A stretch of DNA of 64,000 bases from Proteus penneri (GTDB lineage Bacteria; Pseudomonadota; Gammaproteobacteria; Enterobacterales; Enterobacteriaceae): positions 1 through 64,000 of the forward strand of contig NZ_PHFJ01000001.1 of assembly GCF_003144535.1 (NCBI RefSeq), given 5' to 3'. Shown here one piece after another: positions 42,010 to 51,000 of this stretch (position 1 is the first letter of the stretch; each line of letters starts with the position of its first letter). The notes under the pieces are model-generated. The model worked only from the letters and a program-made list of their open reading frames with translations, was not told the DNA's origin and made no database searches. A program made the position numbers and the translations under genes.

Positions 42010-42765
42010 ATGGCACAATGCCCTGATGATAAAGGCCTAGTGATGGGTAACGCAGGTATTCTGCGCATTGCAAAAGGCTGTCCTGACCAAGTACCAGCAC
42101 AAGATCAATTCTTGCGCTTAGGTGCGCTAACAAGCAAGTCATTCGATTTCGGTATGGAGACAGTGACATCTAATGCTGATGACACCAAAGGCTTAACTGA
42201 GTCAATTGTTACTGGCGCTGACTTTACCATTAGTTTTGATGGTGAATTAAAGAAAGCTGGTGTAACCGGTTCTACTTCCGCGTTTGATATTGCCAAAGAA
42301 ATCCTTGATGAAATCAAAGCAAGTCGCCAACCAACATATTGGGTTCAACTTGATATGAAAGGCGATGGCTCTGATGTTGTTCAGGGTTATATGGCTTTCA
42401 CATCTTGGTCAATGGAGTTTCCAACAAAAGAAATTTCCACTTATTCAGGTGAATTGAAAGTCTATGACTCAGACACCGTTGAGTGGTTGCAAGAAGAAGT
42501 TGTTGTTGAAAGTGTCGCGGTAGAGCCAGCAACTCTGTCTGTAAAAGTAGGCGAAACCAAGACATTTACTGTCAAATTTACACCAACCGATGCGACTAAC
42601 AAAAACTACACTGCCGTAAGCGATAAGCCGAACTTTGCAACAGTTACTCAGCTTGTGAATGTGGTAACTGTGCGTGGTGTTGCCGAAGGTACTGCAAACG
42701 TTACTGTCACATCCGAAGATGGTAGTAAAACAGCCAAATGCGTGGTCACTGTTACCACTGCTTAA
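42010..42765 (+). CDS. Major tail tube protein with C-terminal Ig-like (Big_2) domain
   Basis: A 251-residue tail tube subunit (residues 1-165; SFDFGMETVTSNADDTKGLT, DFTISFDGELKKAG) fused to a bacterial Ig-like domain of group 2 (residues 168-251; VAVEPATLSVKVGETKTFTV, GVAEGTANVTVTSEDGSKTA). Lambda gpV has the same layout, with the Ig domain displayed on the tail surface, where it may bind cell-surface sugars. Good ribosome-binding site. Confidence 0.9.
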   Translation: MAQCPDDKGLVMGNAGILRIAKGCPDQVPAQDQFLRLGALTSKSFDFGMETVTSNADDTKGLTESIVTGADFTISFDGELKKAGVTGSTSAFDIAKEILDEIKASRQPTYWVQLDMKGDGSDVVQGYMAFTSWSMEFPTKEISTYSGELKVYDSDTVEWLQEEVVVESVAVEPATLSVKVGETKTFTVKFTPTDATNKNYTAVSDKPNFATVTQLVNVVTVRGVAEGTANVTVTSEDGSKTAKCVVTVTTA

Positions 42766-42814
42766 TATTACAAAGGGTGCTTTTGAGTGCCCTTGATAAT
42801 ATTCAGGAGGGATT

Positions 42815-43507
42815 ATGACGCCTATTTTAGAAATCGGTGAGATGGTTATCTCTACTGATAAAAAGGATTACTTATTTAGACCATCGTTCATCAATATGAC
42901 AAGAATCGGTGAGCCTAAACAGATTGTGAGTGCGTATGGTCAATTAAATGGCACAGAGGTTCAGGATTTAATTGCACGCGCCGTAATGAGGTACAGGGTT
43001 ATCCCTGAGTGGTTAATAAAGGCCATTAGCAAACCAACATACGGACGCAATATCCTACAAATTGCAATGATGGTTATGCAGGCGTGCTGTGATGATGATT
43101 GTTCTGAAATCATTGGCGAATGGAGATCGGGTAAGCGAGGTATTGTCTATAAAAACGGCAAGATGCCAATCGCTGACATTATCGTCATTGCTCGAGAATT
43201 ATTCACTCACGGAATTATCGGTAAAGCGAAGATCCGTAAACTTCAACGTAACGAAGGCAAAAATGAATTCTCAGATGAGTTTATGGCAATTGATTACATC
43301 AGCTCAGCTCGTGCGCACTTTGGTATGAATCGAGAGGAAGCCGAACAGCTAACCATGACTGAATTTCAGATGATGCTCAAAGCTAAATACCCTGATGAGA
43401 AAGGCTTCACTAAAGAAGAATACGACAACATCATGAAACAAGATGATAAACGCAATGATGAACTGATCAGTGGTAAGCGTAGATTGGTGAGTAGAAAGAG
43501 AAAGTAG
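42815..43507 (+). CDS. Tail assembly chaperone (DUF6246-like)
   Basis: A 230-residue protein between tail tube and tape measure, where G-type chaperones lie. Landmarks: FRPSFINMTRIGEPKQIVSA and EFQMMLKAKYPDEKGFTKEE. The basic tail (ISGKRRLVSRKRK) is notable. I see no slippery site or overlapping T-type frame at its end, so the G/GT frameshift of lambda seems absent. Confidence 0.7.
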   Translation: MTPILEIGEMVISTDKKDYLFRPSFINMTRIGEPKQIVSAYGQLNGTEVQDLIARAVMRYRVIPEWLIKAISKPTYGRNILQIAMMVMQACCDDDCSEIIGEWRSGKRGIVYKNGKMPIADIIVIARELFTHGIIGKAKIRKLQRNEGKNEFSDEFMAIDYISSARAHFGMNREEAEQLTMTEFQMMLKAKYPDEKGFTKEEYDNIMKQDDKRNDELISGKRRLVSRKRK

Positions 43508-43549
43508 CCAATTATTAGGTTTGAGATGTTTTATAGTAAAGGTAGGAAT

Positions 43550-43921
43550 ATGCATAAAATCCTAAGGCAGTATCGATATATGAAGGTACCTTTATTTGAA
43601 TCTGGATATATTATCTATTGTGGCTCTTGGGATGATTGGCGCTCTCTACATGAAAAACTAGGCATTGATGGTGGGGATAGTTTTGTTAACGGGGCAAGTC
43701 GTACAGTTACTAACGCTCAGTGTGTGCTCCATATTATTGGTGTGTTTAACGGTAAATCATCTACTCTAGCTCACGAATGTGCACATATGGCTTTCGACAT
43801 TTGTCATCGCGTCGGTGTGAGCGTTGAAACAGGATCAGCAAATGAAACATTTTGTCATTTAATTAGCAGAATGATTGATTTCTGTTCTGGAGAACAAAAA
43901 AGCCGACCTATGTCGGCTTAA
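43550..43921 (+). CDS. HExxH zincin-like protein in the tail module
   Basis: A 123-residue protein with the zinc-protease motif HECAH (His75-Glu76, His79) in SSTLAHECAHMAFDI and a possible third ligand in NETFCHLISRMID. Small M48/M78-like phage metallopeptidases of this size occur in tail regions, with unknown targets. ATG 43550 is chosen for its AGGAAT site. Its last codons lie inside a minus-strand terminator hairpin. Confidence 0.7.
   Translation: MHKILRQYRYMKVPLFESGYIIYCGSWDDWRSLHEKLGIDGGDSFVNGASRTVTNAQCVLHIIGVFNGKSSTLAHECAHMAFDICHRVGVSVETGSANETFCHLISRMIDFCSGEQKSRPMSA
43895..43919 (-). terminator. Terminator for the minus-strand YjzC-like gene
   Basis: AAGCCGAC-CTAT-GTCGGCTT with a run of As on its left, which is a T-run when read on the minus strand. 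It therefore stops leftward transcription coming from 43927-44669, within the end of the HExxH gene. Confidence 0.78.
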
Positions 43922-43926
43922 TTCAA

Positions 43927-44106
43927 CTAACGCTTACTATCAGGTGTTCTTTTATCAAGAACCCAGGAATTACCTTTTTCAGTTGTTGGTGGCAACCTTT
44001 CGTTATCTCTCACGGTGGCGTAATTATCACGCTGCCCACCTCGAGGACCTACTTCACGATAAATACCACCATCCTTTCCTGTATTTTCACCTGGCTTTTT
44101 ACTCAT
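43927..44106 (-). CDS. YjzC-like small protein
   Basis: A 59-residue protein: KPGENTGKDGGIYREVGPRG, then RLPPTTEKGNSWVLDKRTPD. This matches the short YjzC-type proteins (KPGxxAPxxGIYxExG...LPPT...WxxxxR). Function unknown. AAGGAG precedes ATG 44106. It lies downstream of the RHH repressor on the same strand and ends in a terminator. Confidence 0.65.
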   Translation of the reverse strand: MSKKPGENTGKDGGIYREVGPRGGQRDNYATVRDNERLPPTTEKGNSWVLDKRTPDSKR

Positions 44107-44212
44107 AATAAAAACTCCTTGTAATGCTCGTTATTGAGCAGAACAAATATTAGACAGGAATTTAATTAAGTCAAATATCCGTACAAAGGAAGGAGGTTGC
44201 CACTACTAAAAC

Positions 44213-44230
44213 AAGGGCATCCGTGCCCTT
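44213..44230 (-). terminator. Hairpin after the RHH repressor gene
   Basis: On the minus strand AAGGGCA-CGGA-TGCCCTT is followed by GTTTTAG. It lies directly after the stop codon of the repressor gene and should reduce read-through into the YjzC-like gene. Confidence 0.65.
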
Positions 44231-44234
44231 TGTT

Positions 44235-44669
44235 CTATTTTGATGATGGTATTTCCACAAGAAACCCATCTACATCCATAACGCTTTCGGGTATTTGATA
44301 TCCCAACTCCGTTAATTTGCTTATAGTTGGCTCCAAAACAGAGATGAAATCATCACCAAGACCTTCCAGATCTAAATCTTCAAGCTCTATATTAAAAATG
44401 GAATGGCCCAACCTAATTTTATTATTAATTACTTTAAATGTTCTTTTGAAGATTATGCTGGATAATTCATCCTTTGCCTTGTTAGCAATGATAATAGCGT
44501 CTTTTGCTGCAATTACATCATCAGTATTGATATCGCCAAGAAAGCTTGATTCTAACCGTTGAACTATTTCGGCATTCATTGAGCGACCATTTTCTTTCGC
44601 TGTTACTTCTACTTTCTCTTTTAATTCAATAGGAAGTCTGATTCTTAATTGAGGATCTTCTCTACTCAT
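44235..44669 (-). CDS. Arc/Mnt-like ribbon-helix-helix repressor
   Basis: A 144-residue protein. The N-terminal 45 residues form an RHH fold (SREDPQLRIRLPIELKEKVE, then ENGRSMNAEIVQRLESSF), very close to the Arc family of P22. A longer C-terminal part is helical and acidic and probably oligomerises. ATG 44669 is chosen. It is divergent from a second RHH gene across a promoter with two matched operators, so it should regulate the antirepressor operon and itself. Confidence 0.85.
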   Translation of the reverse strand: MSREDPQLRIRLPIELKEKVEVTAKENGRSMNAEIVQRLESSFLGDINTDDVIAAKDAIIIANKAKDELSSIIFKRTFKVINNKIRLGHSIFNIELEDLDLEGLGDDFISVLEPTISKLTELGYQIPESVMDVDGFLVEIPSSK

Positions 44670-44710
44670 AGAAACACCAACCACTCGTAATGGAAATAAT
44701 TATAAAATTA

Positions 44711-44776
44711 TGCCCCACTGTGGGGTTGACTTCAATGACGCACGGTGTGACAATGATTTTGCCCCACATTGAGGCA
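44711..44776 (+). promoter_or_regulatory. Operator-promoter of the antirepressor cassette
   Basis: Promoter TTGACT (44726-44731), 17 bp, GACAAT (44749-44754). Two 17-bp dyads of the form TGCCyCA-N3-TGrGGya flank it: 44711-44727 (TGCCCCACTGTGGGGTT) and 44760-44776 (TGCCCCACATTGAGGCA). They overlap the -35 and lie over the start region respectively, as expected for RHH repressor operators. Confidence 0.7.
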
Positions 44777-44797
44777 TTGAAAATTAAGGATGAAATA

Positions 44798-44974
44798 ATG
44801 CAAAAAGCAAAAGATATGTATCAGAAGAAAATTAGATTTCCAGAGGATGTATGCAAGGCGATCCAAACTAATGGTGATTTGGAGTGTAGAAAGTTTAATA
44901 CAGAGATTATTTATCAACTAAGAAAGGTTTATGGATTGATTGAAAGTAAAAGCCCCAGCTGCACGAACAGCTGA
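44798..44974 (+). CDS. Second small RHH protein (Arc/Mnt-like)
   Basis: A 58-residue protein: YQKKIRFPEDVCKAIQTNGD, then CRKFNTEIIYQLRKVYGLIE. The strand (KIRFP) and the N-x-E-I-I-x-x-L helix match RHH proteins. AAGGATG precedes ATG 44798. It is the first gene of the antirepressor operon and, like P22 Arc, may limit its own operon. It lacks the C-terminal domain of the divergent repressor. Confidence 0.7.
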   Translation: MQKAKDMYQKKIRFPEDVCKAIQTNGDLECRKFNTEIIYQLRKVYGLIESKSPSCTNS

Positions 44975-45013
44975 GGCCAGTTGCCAAGTAAACCCTTACG
45001 AGGAATAAATGAC

Positions 45014-45586
45014 ATGAACAGTATAACCAAGAATGAACTTACTTTCCAGAATTTCACATTCAACCCTATCGTTGAAAATGGTCAGGTATGGTTAACATCA
45101 ACTGAGTTAACAAAAGTGCTTGAATATAAAAAGACTGACGCTGTCAGCCAAATTTATTCACGCAATTCAGATGAGTTTACGGACTCCATGACAATGACCC
45201 TCAATTTGAGTGTCAATGGAATAAACAATAGCTTACGTAATAAAGTGGTCAGAGTTTACTCACTTCGTGGCGCACACCTGATCGCAATGTTCGCATCTAC
45301 TCCAGTGGCTAAAGAATTCCGTAAATGGGTGCTGGATATTCTGGATAGAGAAGTAGCTGACAAGAAAGATTTACCAATAGAAAAAGATAGTTCGGTAAGT
45401 GCAAACGGATTATTAGCAAGATTAAGTCTGATTTGTACAACATGGGATGAGGCTAGAAAGGATATGGAAAACTTCGATCCGAAAATGGCTAAACGTCTTA
45501 ATTCAACAATGAGTATGTTTTTAATGTACTCACAACACATGAAAGGAATAGCTAAGACAAAACAAGTTAAGAGGTTAACACATTGA
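45014..45586 (+). CDS. Antirepressor 1 (BRO-N type)
   Basis: A 190-residue protein with an N-terminal BRO-N/antirepressor domain (FNPIVENGQVWLTSTELTKV, SLRGAHLIAMFASTPVAKEF, RKWVLDILDREV) and a helical C-terminus. Such proteins bind and inactivate phage repressors. GAGGAATAAATGAC sets ATG 45014; an in-frame ATG at 44981 is weaker. It is followed by a hairpin (CCGATAG/CTATCGG, about 45609). Confidence 0.8.
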   Translation: MNSITKNELTFQNFTFNPIVENGQVWLTSTELTKVLEYKKTDAVSQIYSRNSDEFTDSMTMTLNLSVNGINNSLRNKVVRVYSLRGAHLIAMFASTPVAKEFRKWVLDILDREVADKKDLPIEKDSSVSANGLLARLSLICTTWDEARKDMENFDPKMAKRLNSTMSMFLMYSQHMKGIAKTKQVKRLTH

Positions 45587-45660
45587 TAGGCACTAAAAAC
45601 AGAAAAACCGATAGTTACAGCTATCGGCTCATCTTAAATTAAAATATAGGACGTATATTT

Positions 45661-46416
45661 ATGAGTAATAGTATTAGAGTTTTTAACTACAAGTCAAGCA
45701 AAGACCAGTTAATCACTGTTTCAGGATTGAAATATAAAGGTAAACCGGTATTTCTTGCTGTTGAATTGGCAGCTTCGCTAGGGTACACAAACCCGTCAAA
45801 AGCGTTAAAAGACCATTGTAAGTCACTGATTAAACTTAATTATAACGAATCGTTAGAATTAGGATTTGATAATCCTAAAGGCGTTATTTTGGCAGGTCAG
45901 TCTGACATGTTCCGATTAATTATGCGTAGCAATCTACCTTCTGCTGAATCTTTCCAAGATTGGGTGTGTGAGCAAGTTTTACCTGAAATTATGGAAACTG
46001 GTAGTTACTCAATCAAGAAAAGTCAATCAGGTTTACCTGAGTATCGCCAAGCAAGAACGCTGAAAATGTCGGTTGATGCCATTACTAACTTATTCGACTT
46101 AATGCCAAACTTGAGTGATGAAGCGAAACAGTGTGCAGCAGCTAATATCGTCAATCCGATAGTTGGGTTTGAAGCAGTTCCTTTACCGACACTTGAGCAA
46201 AAGTATTATACCGCTGGTGAGGTTGGCGAAATGCTTGAAGTGTCTGCTAATAAAATCGGACGCATGGCTAATAAGCACGGATTAAAAACAGAGGAATATG
46301 GGAAATATTTCTTAGATAAATCTGCTTATTCATCAAAACAGGTTGAAGCATTCAGATATAACGACAACGGGGTAAAAGCATTGCGACACGCCATTCATGG
46401 TGTTGAAGTAGCTTAA
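45661..46416 (+). CDS. Antirepressor 2 (BRO-N plus C-terminal DNA-binding-like domain)
   Basis: A 251-residue protein: BRO-N domain at residues 1-115 (PVFLAVELAASLGYTNPSKA, DMFRLIMRSNLPSAESFQDW, EQVLPEIMETGSY) and a C-terminal KilAC-like domain from about residue 180 (YYTAGEVGEMLEVSANKIGR, MANKHGLKT). It is different in sequence from antirepressor 1, so the cassette carries two rather than a duplicate. Confidence 0.82.
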   Translation: MSNSIRVFNYKSSKDQLITVSGLKYKGKPVFLAVELAASLGYTNPSKALKDHCKSLIKLNYNESLELGFDNPKGVILAGQSDMFRLIMRSNLPSAESFQDWVCEQVLPEIMETGSYSIKKSQSGLPEYRQARTLKMSVDAITNLFDLMPNLSDEAKQCAAANIVNPIVGFEAVPLPTLEQKYYTAGEVGEMLEVSANKIGRMANKHGLKTEEYGKYFLDKSAYSSKQVEAFRYNDNGVKALRHAIHGVEVA

Positions 46417-46456
46417 TCACCCGAGCCAAGGACGGCTTGCTTGAGATCACATATTG

Positions 46457-46478
46457 CGCCTCTTAATTGAGGCTTTTT
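46457..46478 (+). terminator. Terminator after the antirepressor cassette
   Basis: GCCTC-TTAATT-GAGGC followed by five Ts, about 40 bp after antirepressor 2. It would isolate the cassette from the following genes. Confidence 0.7.
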
Positions 46479-46629
46479 GCTTTTATATTTTTTAGGATGC
46501 TATTGACGCTACTAGTGACAACTAGGGATACGGATCACGGAACTAGATATAAAAAGTAAATTTACCTTTAGTAACGTAAAGATAATACATAACATAAGAT
46601 TAATTTATTACTCGCAAGGAATATTTATA

Positions 46630-47109
46630 ATGAAAAAAATCTTACTTATTTCTGTATTATCACTTTCTAGTTCTGTTTTTGCTGCTGACCATCAAAAGGT
46701 TGGCGATTGGTTGGTCAGTAAGGAAGAAAATAAATTAACAGACAAAATAGATTATTACGCAATTCTTTCTGCAAAAGATAAAGATGTATCACTTGTGTTA
46801 CGTTGCCAAAATGATAAGACTGAGGCTTATTTATCAATGAGGGACTATATTGGTAGCGGTTATAATTCCAAGGTGACTCTGCGAATAGATAAAGAAAAAC
46901 CCTTAACTCAGTCATGGGGAATTGGAGAAGGTGGCACATCATTATTTGTACCTAAACCTGTATCATTAATTAAAAGTTTAGTAGGTAAAAAGAGTTTAAT
47001 TTCTGGATATAGCCCGTATGGCAAAACTCAAGTGGTAGCTGAATTTGATCTGGAAAATATAGATACGATAGCAAAAGAAATATCATCCGCTTGTAACTGG
47101 AAGTTATAA
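46630..47109 (+). CDS. Exported protein of unknown function (VasI-like?)
   Basis: A 159-residue protein with a clear Sec signal peptide (MKKILLISVLSLSSSVFAAD, cleaved after about residue 19). The mature part is beta-rich with two cysteines (VLRCQNDKT, SSACNWKL) that could form a disulfide. The outline recalls VasI-type accessory proteins, but not firmly. An exported protein within a tail operon is atypical for virion assembly and suggests lysogenic conversion. Confidence 0.5.
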   Translation: MKKILLISVLSLSSSVFAADHQKVGDWLVSKEENKLTDKIDYYAILSAKDKDVSLVLRCQNDKTEAYLSMRDYIGSGYNSKVTLRIDKEKPLTQSWGIGEGGTSLFVPKPVSLIKSLVGKKSLISGYSPYGKTQVVAEFDLENIDTIAKEISSACNWKL

Positions 47110-47130
47110 TAAAAAGGAAGAAAGTTTGTA

Positions 47131-47448
47131 ATGAAAAAGTTACTAGCAATACTTGCCATTCTAGCTATTACCTTATCTATTTTTGCTTATAATAAATTAA
47201 CCATATTTACAGTACAGCCAATAGGTGCGATACCAGATGGTGTAACCGTTGTTATCTGGAAAAAGGGTGATATGAAGTTTTTTGAGAGTCCAGATAGCTT
47301 ATGCATACAGAAAACTGGGGGTGTAAGCCTGTTGTGTAGAATGAGAATGTTAGGAAACGCAATTGATAAAGACGATATCATTATTAGATTACCGTACAGC
47401 GAATATGCATACTTAAAATCAACCAACGGAAGGGTTTTTGATAGGTAA
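47131..47448 (+). CDS. Membrane-anchored or exported protein of unknown function
   Basis: A 105-residue protein with a hydrophobic N-terminus (MKKLLAILAILAITLSIFAY) acting as signal anchor or signal peptide, then a soluble domain with two cysteines (SLCIQKTGGVSLLCR). It follows the previous exported protein by 21 bp and is closed by a terminator, so they may form one unit. Confidence 0.55.
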   Translation: MKKLLAILAILAITLSIFAYNKLTIFTVQPIGAIPDGVTVVIWKKGDMKFFESPDSLCIQKTGGVSLLCRMRMLGNAIDKDDIIIRLPYSEYAYLKSTNGRVFDR

Positions 47449-47500
47449 TGGAATAGCGTTCGTTCTTTTGAGTTTTATTTCCAGTAAGTTAAATAGAGTG

Positions 47501-47521
47501 AAGCCTCTCAATGAGGCTTTT
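47501..47521 (+). terminator. Terminator
   Basis: AAGCCTC-TCAAT-GAGGCTT and two more Ts, about 50 bp after the preceding gene. Confidence 0.65.
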
Positions 47522-47588
47522 ATGATTTGCTCCCATTTGCACCACAAACAGCTAAACTAATAACAAATTAACTAACGAGGATGGTGTT

Positions 47589-47969
47589 GTGAAAAGATTA
47601 TTAGCAGTGGCTACGGTGGTTGCTTGTGTGTTTGCGTTTAATGCTCAGGCAAGTAGCAAATCTCGTGATTTAACTCCAGAGGAAAAGGCGTATGTAGAAA
47701 AAGCTGTAAAAGCGACGCTAAAAGATCCTGATAGCGCTCAATTTAAGCATACAAAACTTGTTTTGAGCAGTGATGGAGTTGTTGACCCATACTGCGGAAT
47801 GGTTAATGCAAAAAACTCATTTGGTGGATACTCTGGATATTCTGTTTTCTTTGTTGGTATAACAAATAATAAAGATGGCAAAAGAGTGGCTATTTACTTA
47901 GGCCCGCAAGAAGAATCAGATGTTGCACAGCAATCTATAATTGAGGTATGCGCCAAGCAAGGTTATTAA
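47589..47969 (+). CDS. Exported protein of unknown function
   Basis: A 126-residue protein with a signal peptide (MKRLLAVATVVACVFAFNAQ, cleaved near ASS). The mature part, LTPEEKAYVEKAVKATLKDP, DSAQFKHTKLVL and YCGMVNAKNSFGGYSGYSVF, resembles a widespread family of short exported proteins without known function. Two cysteines (YCG, EVCAKQ) may pair. The start is GTG 47589 with GAGGATGG. A terminator follows. Confidence 0.65.
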   Translation: MKRLLAVATVVACVFAFNAQASSKSRDLTPEEKAYVEKAVKATLKDPDSAQFKHTKLVLSSDGVVDPYCGMVNAKNSFGGYSGYSVFFVGITNNKDGKRVAIYLGPQEESDVAQQSIIEVCAKQGY

Positions 47970-47997
47970 GCATATATAAGTGAATTCTAAGAAACGT

Positions 47998-48023
47998 CAC
48001 CCTGCCAATCGGCGGGGTTTTTT
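47998..48023 (+). terminator. Terminator before the tape measure gene
   Basis: CCTGCC-AATC-GGCGGG followed by six Ts. It closes the accessory segment that interrupts the tail operon. Confidence 0.82.
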
Positions 48024-48041
48024 ATTTTAAGGAGCCGATAA

Positions 48042-51000
48042 ATGGCAAATGTAGGCGAAATCGTTTATCAAGTTCAAATGGATGTTCGGCAATTACTTAC
48101 ATCACAACAGCAGTTAGAGCAACGCCTTAATCGTATGGATGGTAGCTTTAATAGAACGTCTCAGTCAGTAAATAACGCAGAACGTTCAATGCAGTCTCTA
48201 TCCAAAGTTGCAGCAGCTCTTACTGGTTATTTATCGGTTTCAATGGTTGCGAGTTACGCCGAAGCATGGGCTGTGTTAAATAATAAACTGTCCAACTCTG
48301 TTCGTGCGAGCGAGTCACTTATTGATGTTACTCAACGAGTGTTTGATATCTCTCAAGCAACACGTTCTAGTCTTGACGCTACTGCCACACTCTACGCACG
48401 ACTTGAACGAGGAACGAGAGAATACAACACATCAGCAGCGGACTTGGCAAAATTAACATCCATTATAAACCAAGGTTTTATCGTCTCTGGTGCTACTGCA
48501 CAGGAAGCAGAAAACGCCATTATTCAGCTATCACAAGGTATCGCTTCAGGTGTTCTTCGTGGTGAGGAATTCAACTCAGTAGCAGAGCAAGGTAGCCGTT
48601 TGATGGTTGCACTTGCTGACTCGATGGGTGTTGGCATTGGTCAACTACGTAAAATGGCAGCAGAAGGTAAACTAACTACTGATGTTGTTGTAAAAGGGTT
48701 ATTGTCTCAAGGGGATGCTATTGGTAAAGAGTTCGCTAAAACCACTCGAACAATGTCGCAGGCATTTCAAGAAGCAGGGAATAACTTAACTAAGTTCCTT
48801 GGTGAGAATACAACAATAAAGGCATCTATTAACGTATTCAGCGATGCTGTAATTACTGCAAGTAAGAGTCTCGATGAAATGGTTTTAGCGGTTAGTCTAG
48901 TTGCCTCCGTTGTTGGCGGTAGATACATTGCCGCAATGGGGTTGGCTATCAAAGCTAAAATGCAATCAGCAGTTGCAGCAAGGCAAGAAGCGATAGCAAA
49001 CCTTCAAGCTGCTAGAGTAGCTGAACACAATGCAATAATGACGGCAAGAAAGACCGCTTTAGATTTAGCAGCAGCCAGAGCGTTAGTTGAGAAAGCGAAA
49101 ACCGAATTTGCGGCCGCAAGAGGAACAAACGCAGAAGCAACCTCGCTGGCAAATTTAATTGCCGTTAGATCTGCCGCAACAACCGCGGCGATAAATCATA
49201 AGCAAGCAACGCAAGCGCAGACAGCAGCAATGGCTAACTCAGCCGCAGCAGCAAGAGCCGCTTCTGTATCTATCGGTTTAGCTAATAAAGCTCTAGGTTT
49301 TGTTGGTGGCCCAGCAGGTATAGCAATGGCTGCGGGTGCTGCGATCATGTATTTCTACCAGCAGGCAAAAGAAGCAAGAGAAGAAGCAGTAAAACTTGCA
49401 GAGGGAGTAAATCAATTAACTGCTGAAATGAAAAACATGACGAGAGAGCAAAAGAGGGCTGAATCTGCCAAGTTAAAAGAAGCACTCCCTGAGTTAAAAA
49501 ATGAAGTTCTAAACACCACTGTCGCCATGAAGCAAGCTGCGGAAAAAGTAAGAGAATTAGAGGCTGATTTAGCTTTAGCCAAGGTTGGAACAAGTCAATA
49601 TGAATCAATAACAAGACAACTGACAGGCGCTCAAGATAAATTAGCAATTGCAACAGATAGCGCAACAAAGGCGTCAAACAATTACAGCCGTACAAAAAAT
49701 ACTATATCTTTTATTCAAGCTGATCTTAATGGTGAGTTAAAGCAAGGTGCTGAGCTGTTACAGCGAGAGGCATCCATATTACCAAATGTTAAAGATGCTT
49801 GGAATGCCTATGGATTTTCCTTAAAGAGGGCAACACAAGAGAAGAAAAACTTCAACTCTCAAAGCCTTGTCATGGAATGGTCTGAAAAAGGACTGGACAT
49901 GAGAAAATCCCTTGAGCGTGAAGCTAAATTAGCTAACGCAAAAAGTGAGATTGACAAAAGAAAGCTACAAGTTGAGTTTTACGCAGAAGATAATGGATTG
50001 TCAGAGCAAGAGGTAGCATCATTAAATCAGTATGCCATTGCTGCGCAAGAGGCAAGAGACGCTGAATCAGAGCGCAACAGCAAAACAAAGGAATCAACCA
50101 AAGCCACAGACGCAGCATACGAGGCACTTAAGCGCCAGAGAGAAGAAATTGAGCTTTTAAACAAAGGTTATAAAGACGGATCTCTTGAAATGGCTAAGTA
50201 TGATGCAGTTAAGTCTCTTGGTGATACTGCAACATCAAGTCAAATTGAAACCGCAAAGCAGTTAGCAGAAGAAAAGTACAATATACAGAGAGCAGCTAAA
50301 AACAAGGAGCTTGCTCTTGAGATTGACACGATAAGAAAGCTAGATGAAGAGAGAAAGTCAAGATTAAACACGCTGGATGAGCTACTAGCTAGTGAAGATA
50401 TATCTTTTGAACTTCATCAAATTAAACGCCTTGAAATAGCAAGCGAGTATTCCCGAAAAATAGCAGAAGAAAACGCCAAACTTTCAGCTAATCCAATTGA
50501 AGATAATAGGGCGCAGTTCGATCCAATTCATCAGTTGAAAAATGAGAACGCTAAAAAACTAGCGCTCATGGATAAGTATTATGCTGATGAAATGGCAATC
50601 ATTAATCAAGCGTATGCAAATCAACAGATCTCACACGAGCAATTTACGACAGCTAAGCAAATTACTGACGCACAATACCTTCAAATAAGAACAGCGCAGG
50701 AACGGCAGTTCAATGAACAGCAAACTGCCGCACAGTGGCAGATGTTAAGCCAGCAGAGCTTAGGTTTTGACATGCTTACATCTGCTGTTGACGCAATGGC
50801 AGGAAGCGCATCTAATGCCATAACTGGATTATTGACTGGTACCATGACTGCTGCTGATGCAATGAGATCACTAGGTAACACAATACTAAACAGTGTTGTT
50901 AATTCCATTGTTCAGACTGGTGTTGAAATGCTGAAGAATTTCATTATTGGTAAAACAATGGGCGCTGCCGCCGCTGCCGCATCTATGGGTGAAGCAGCAA

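Noticed and set aside
42815-43921. Lambda-like G/GT programmed frameshift in the tail chaperone
   Set aside because: No slippery heptamer at the end of the chaperone gene, and the next frame encodes an HExxH protein with its own start.
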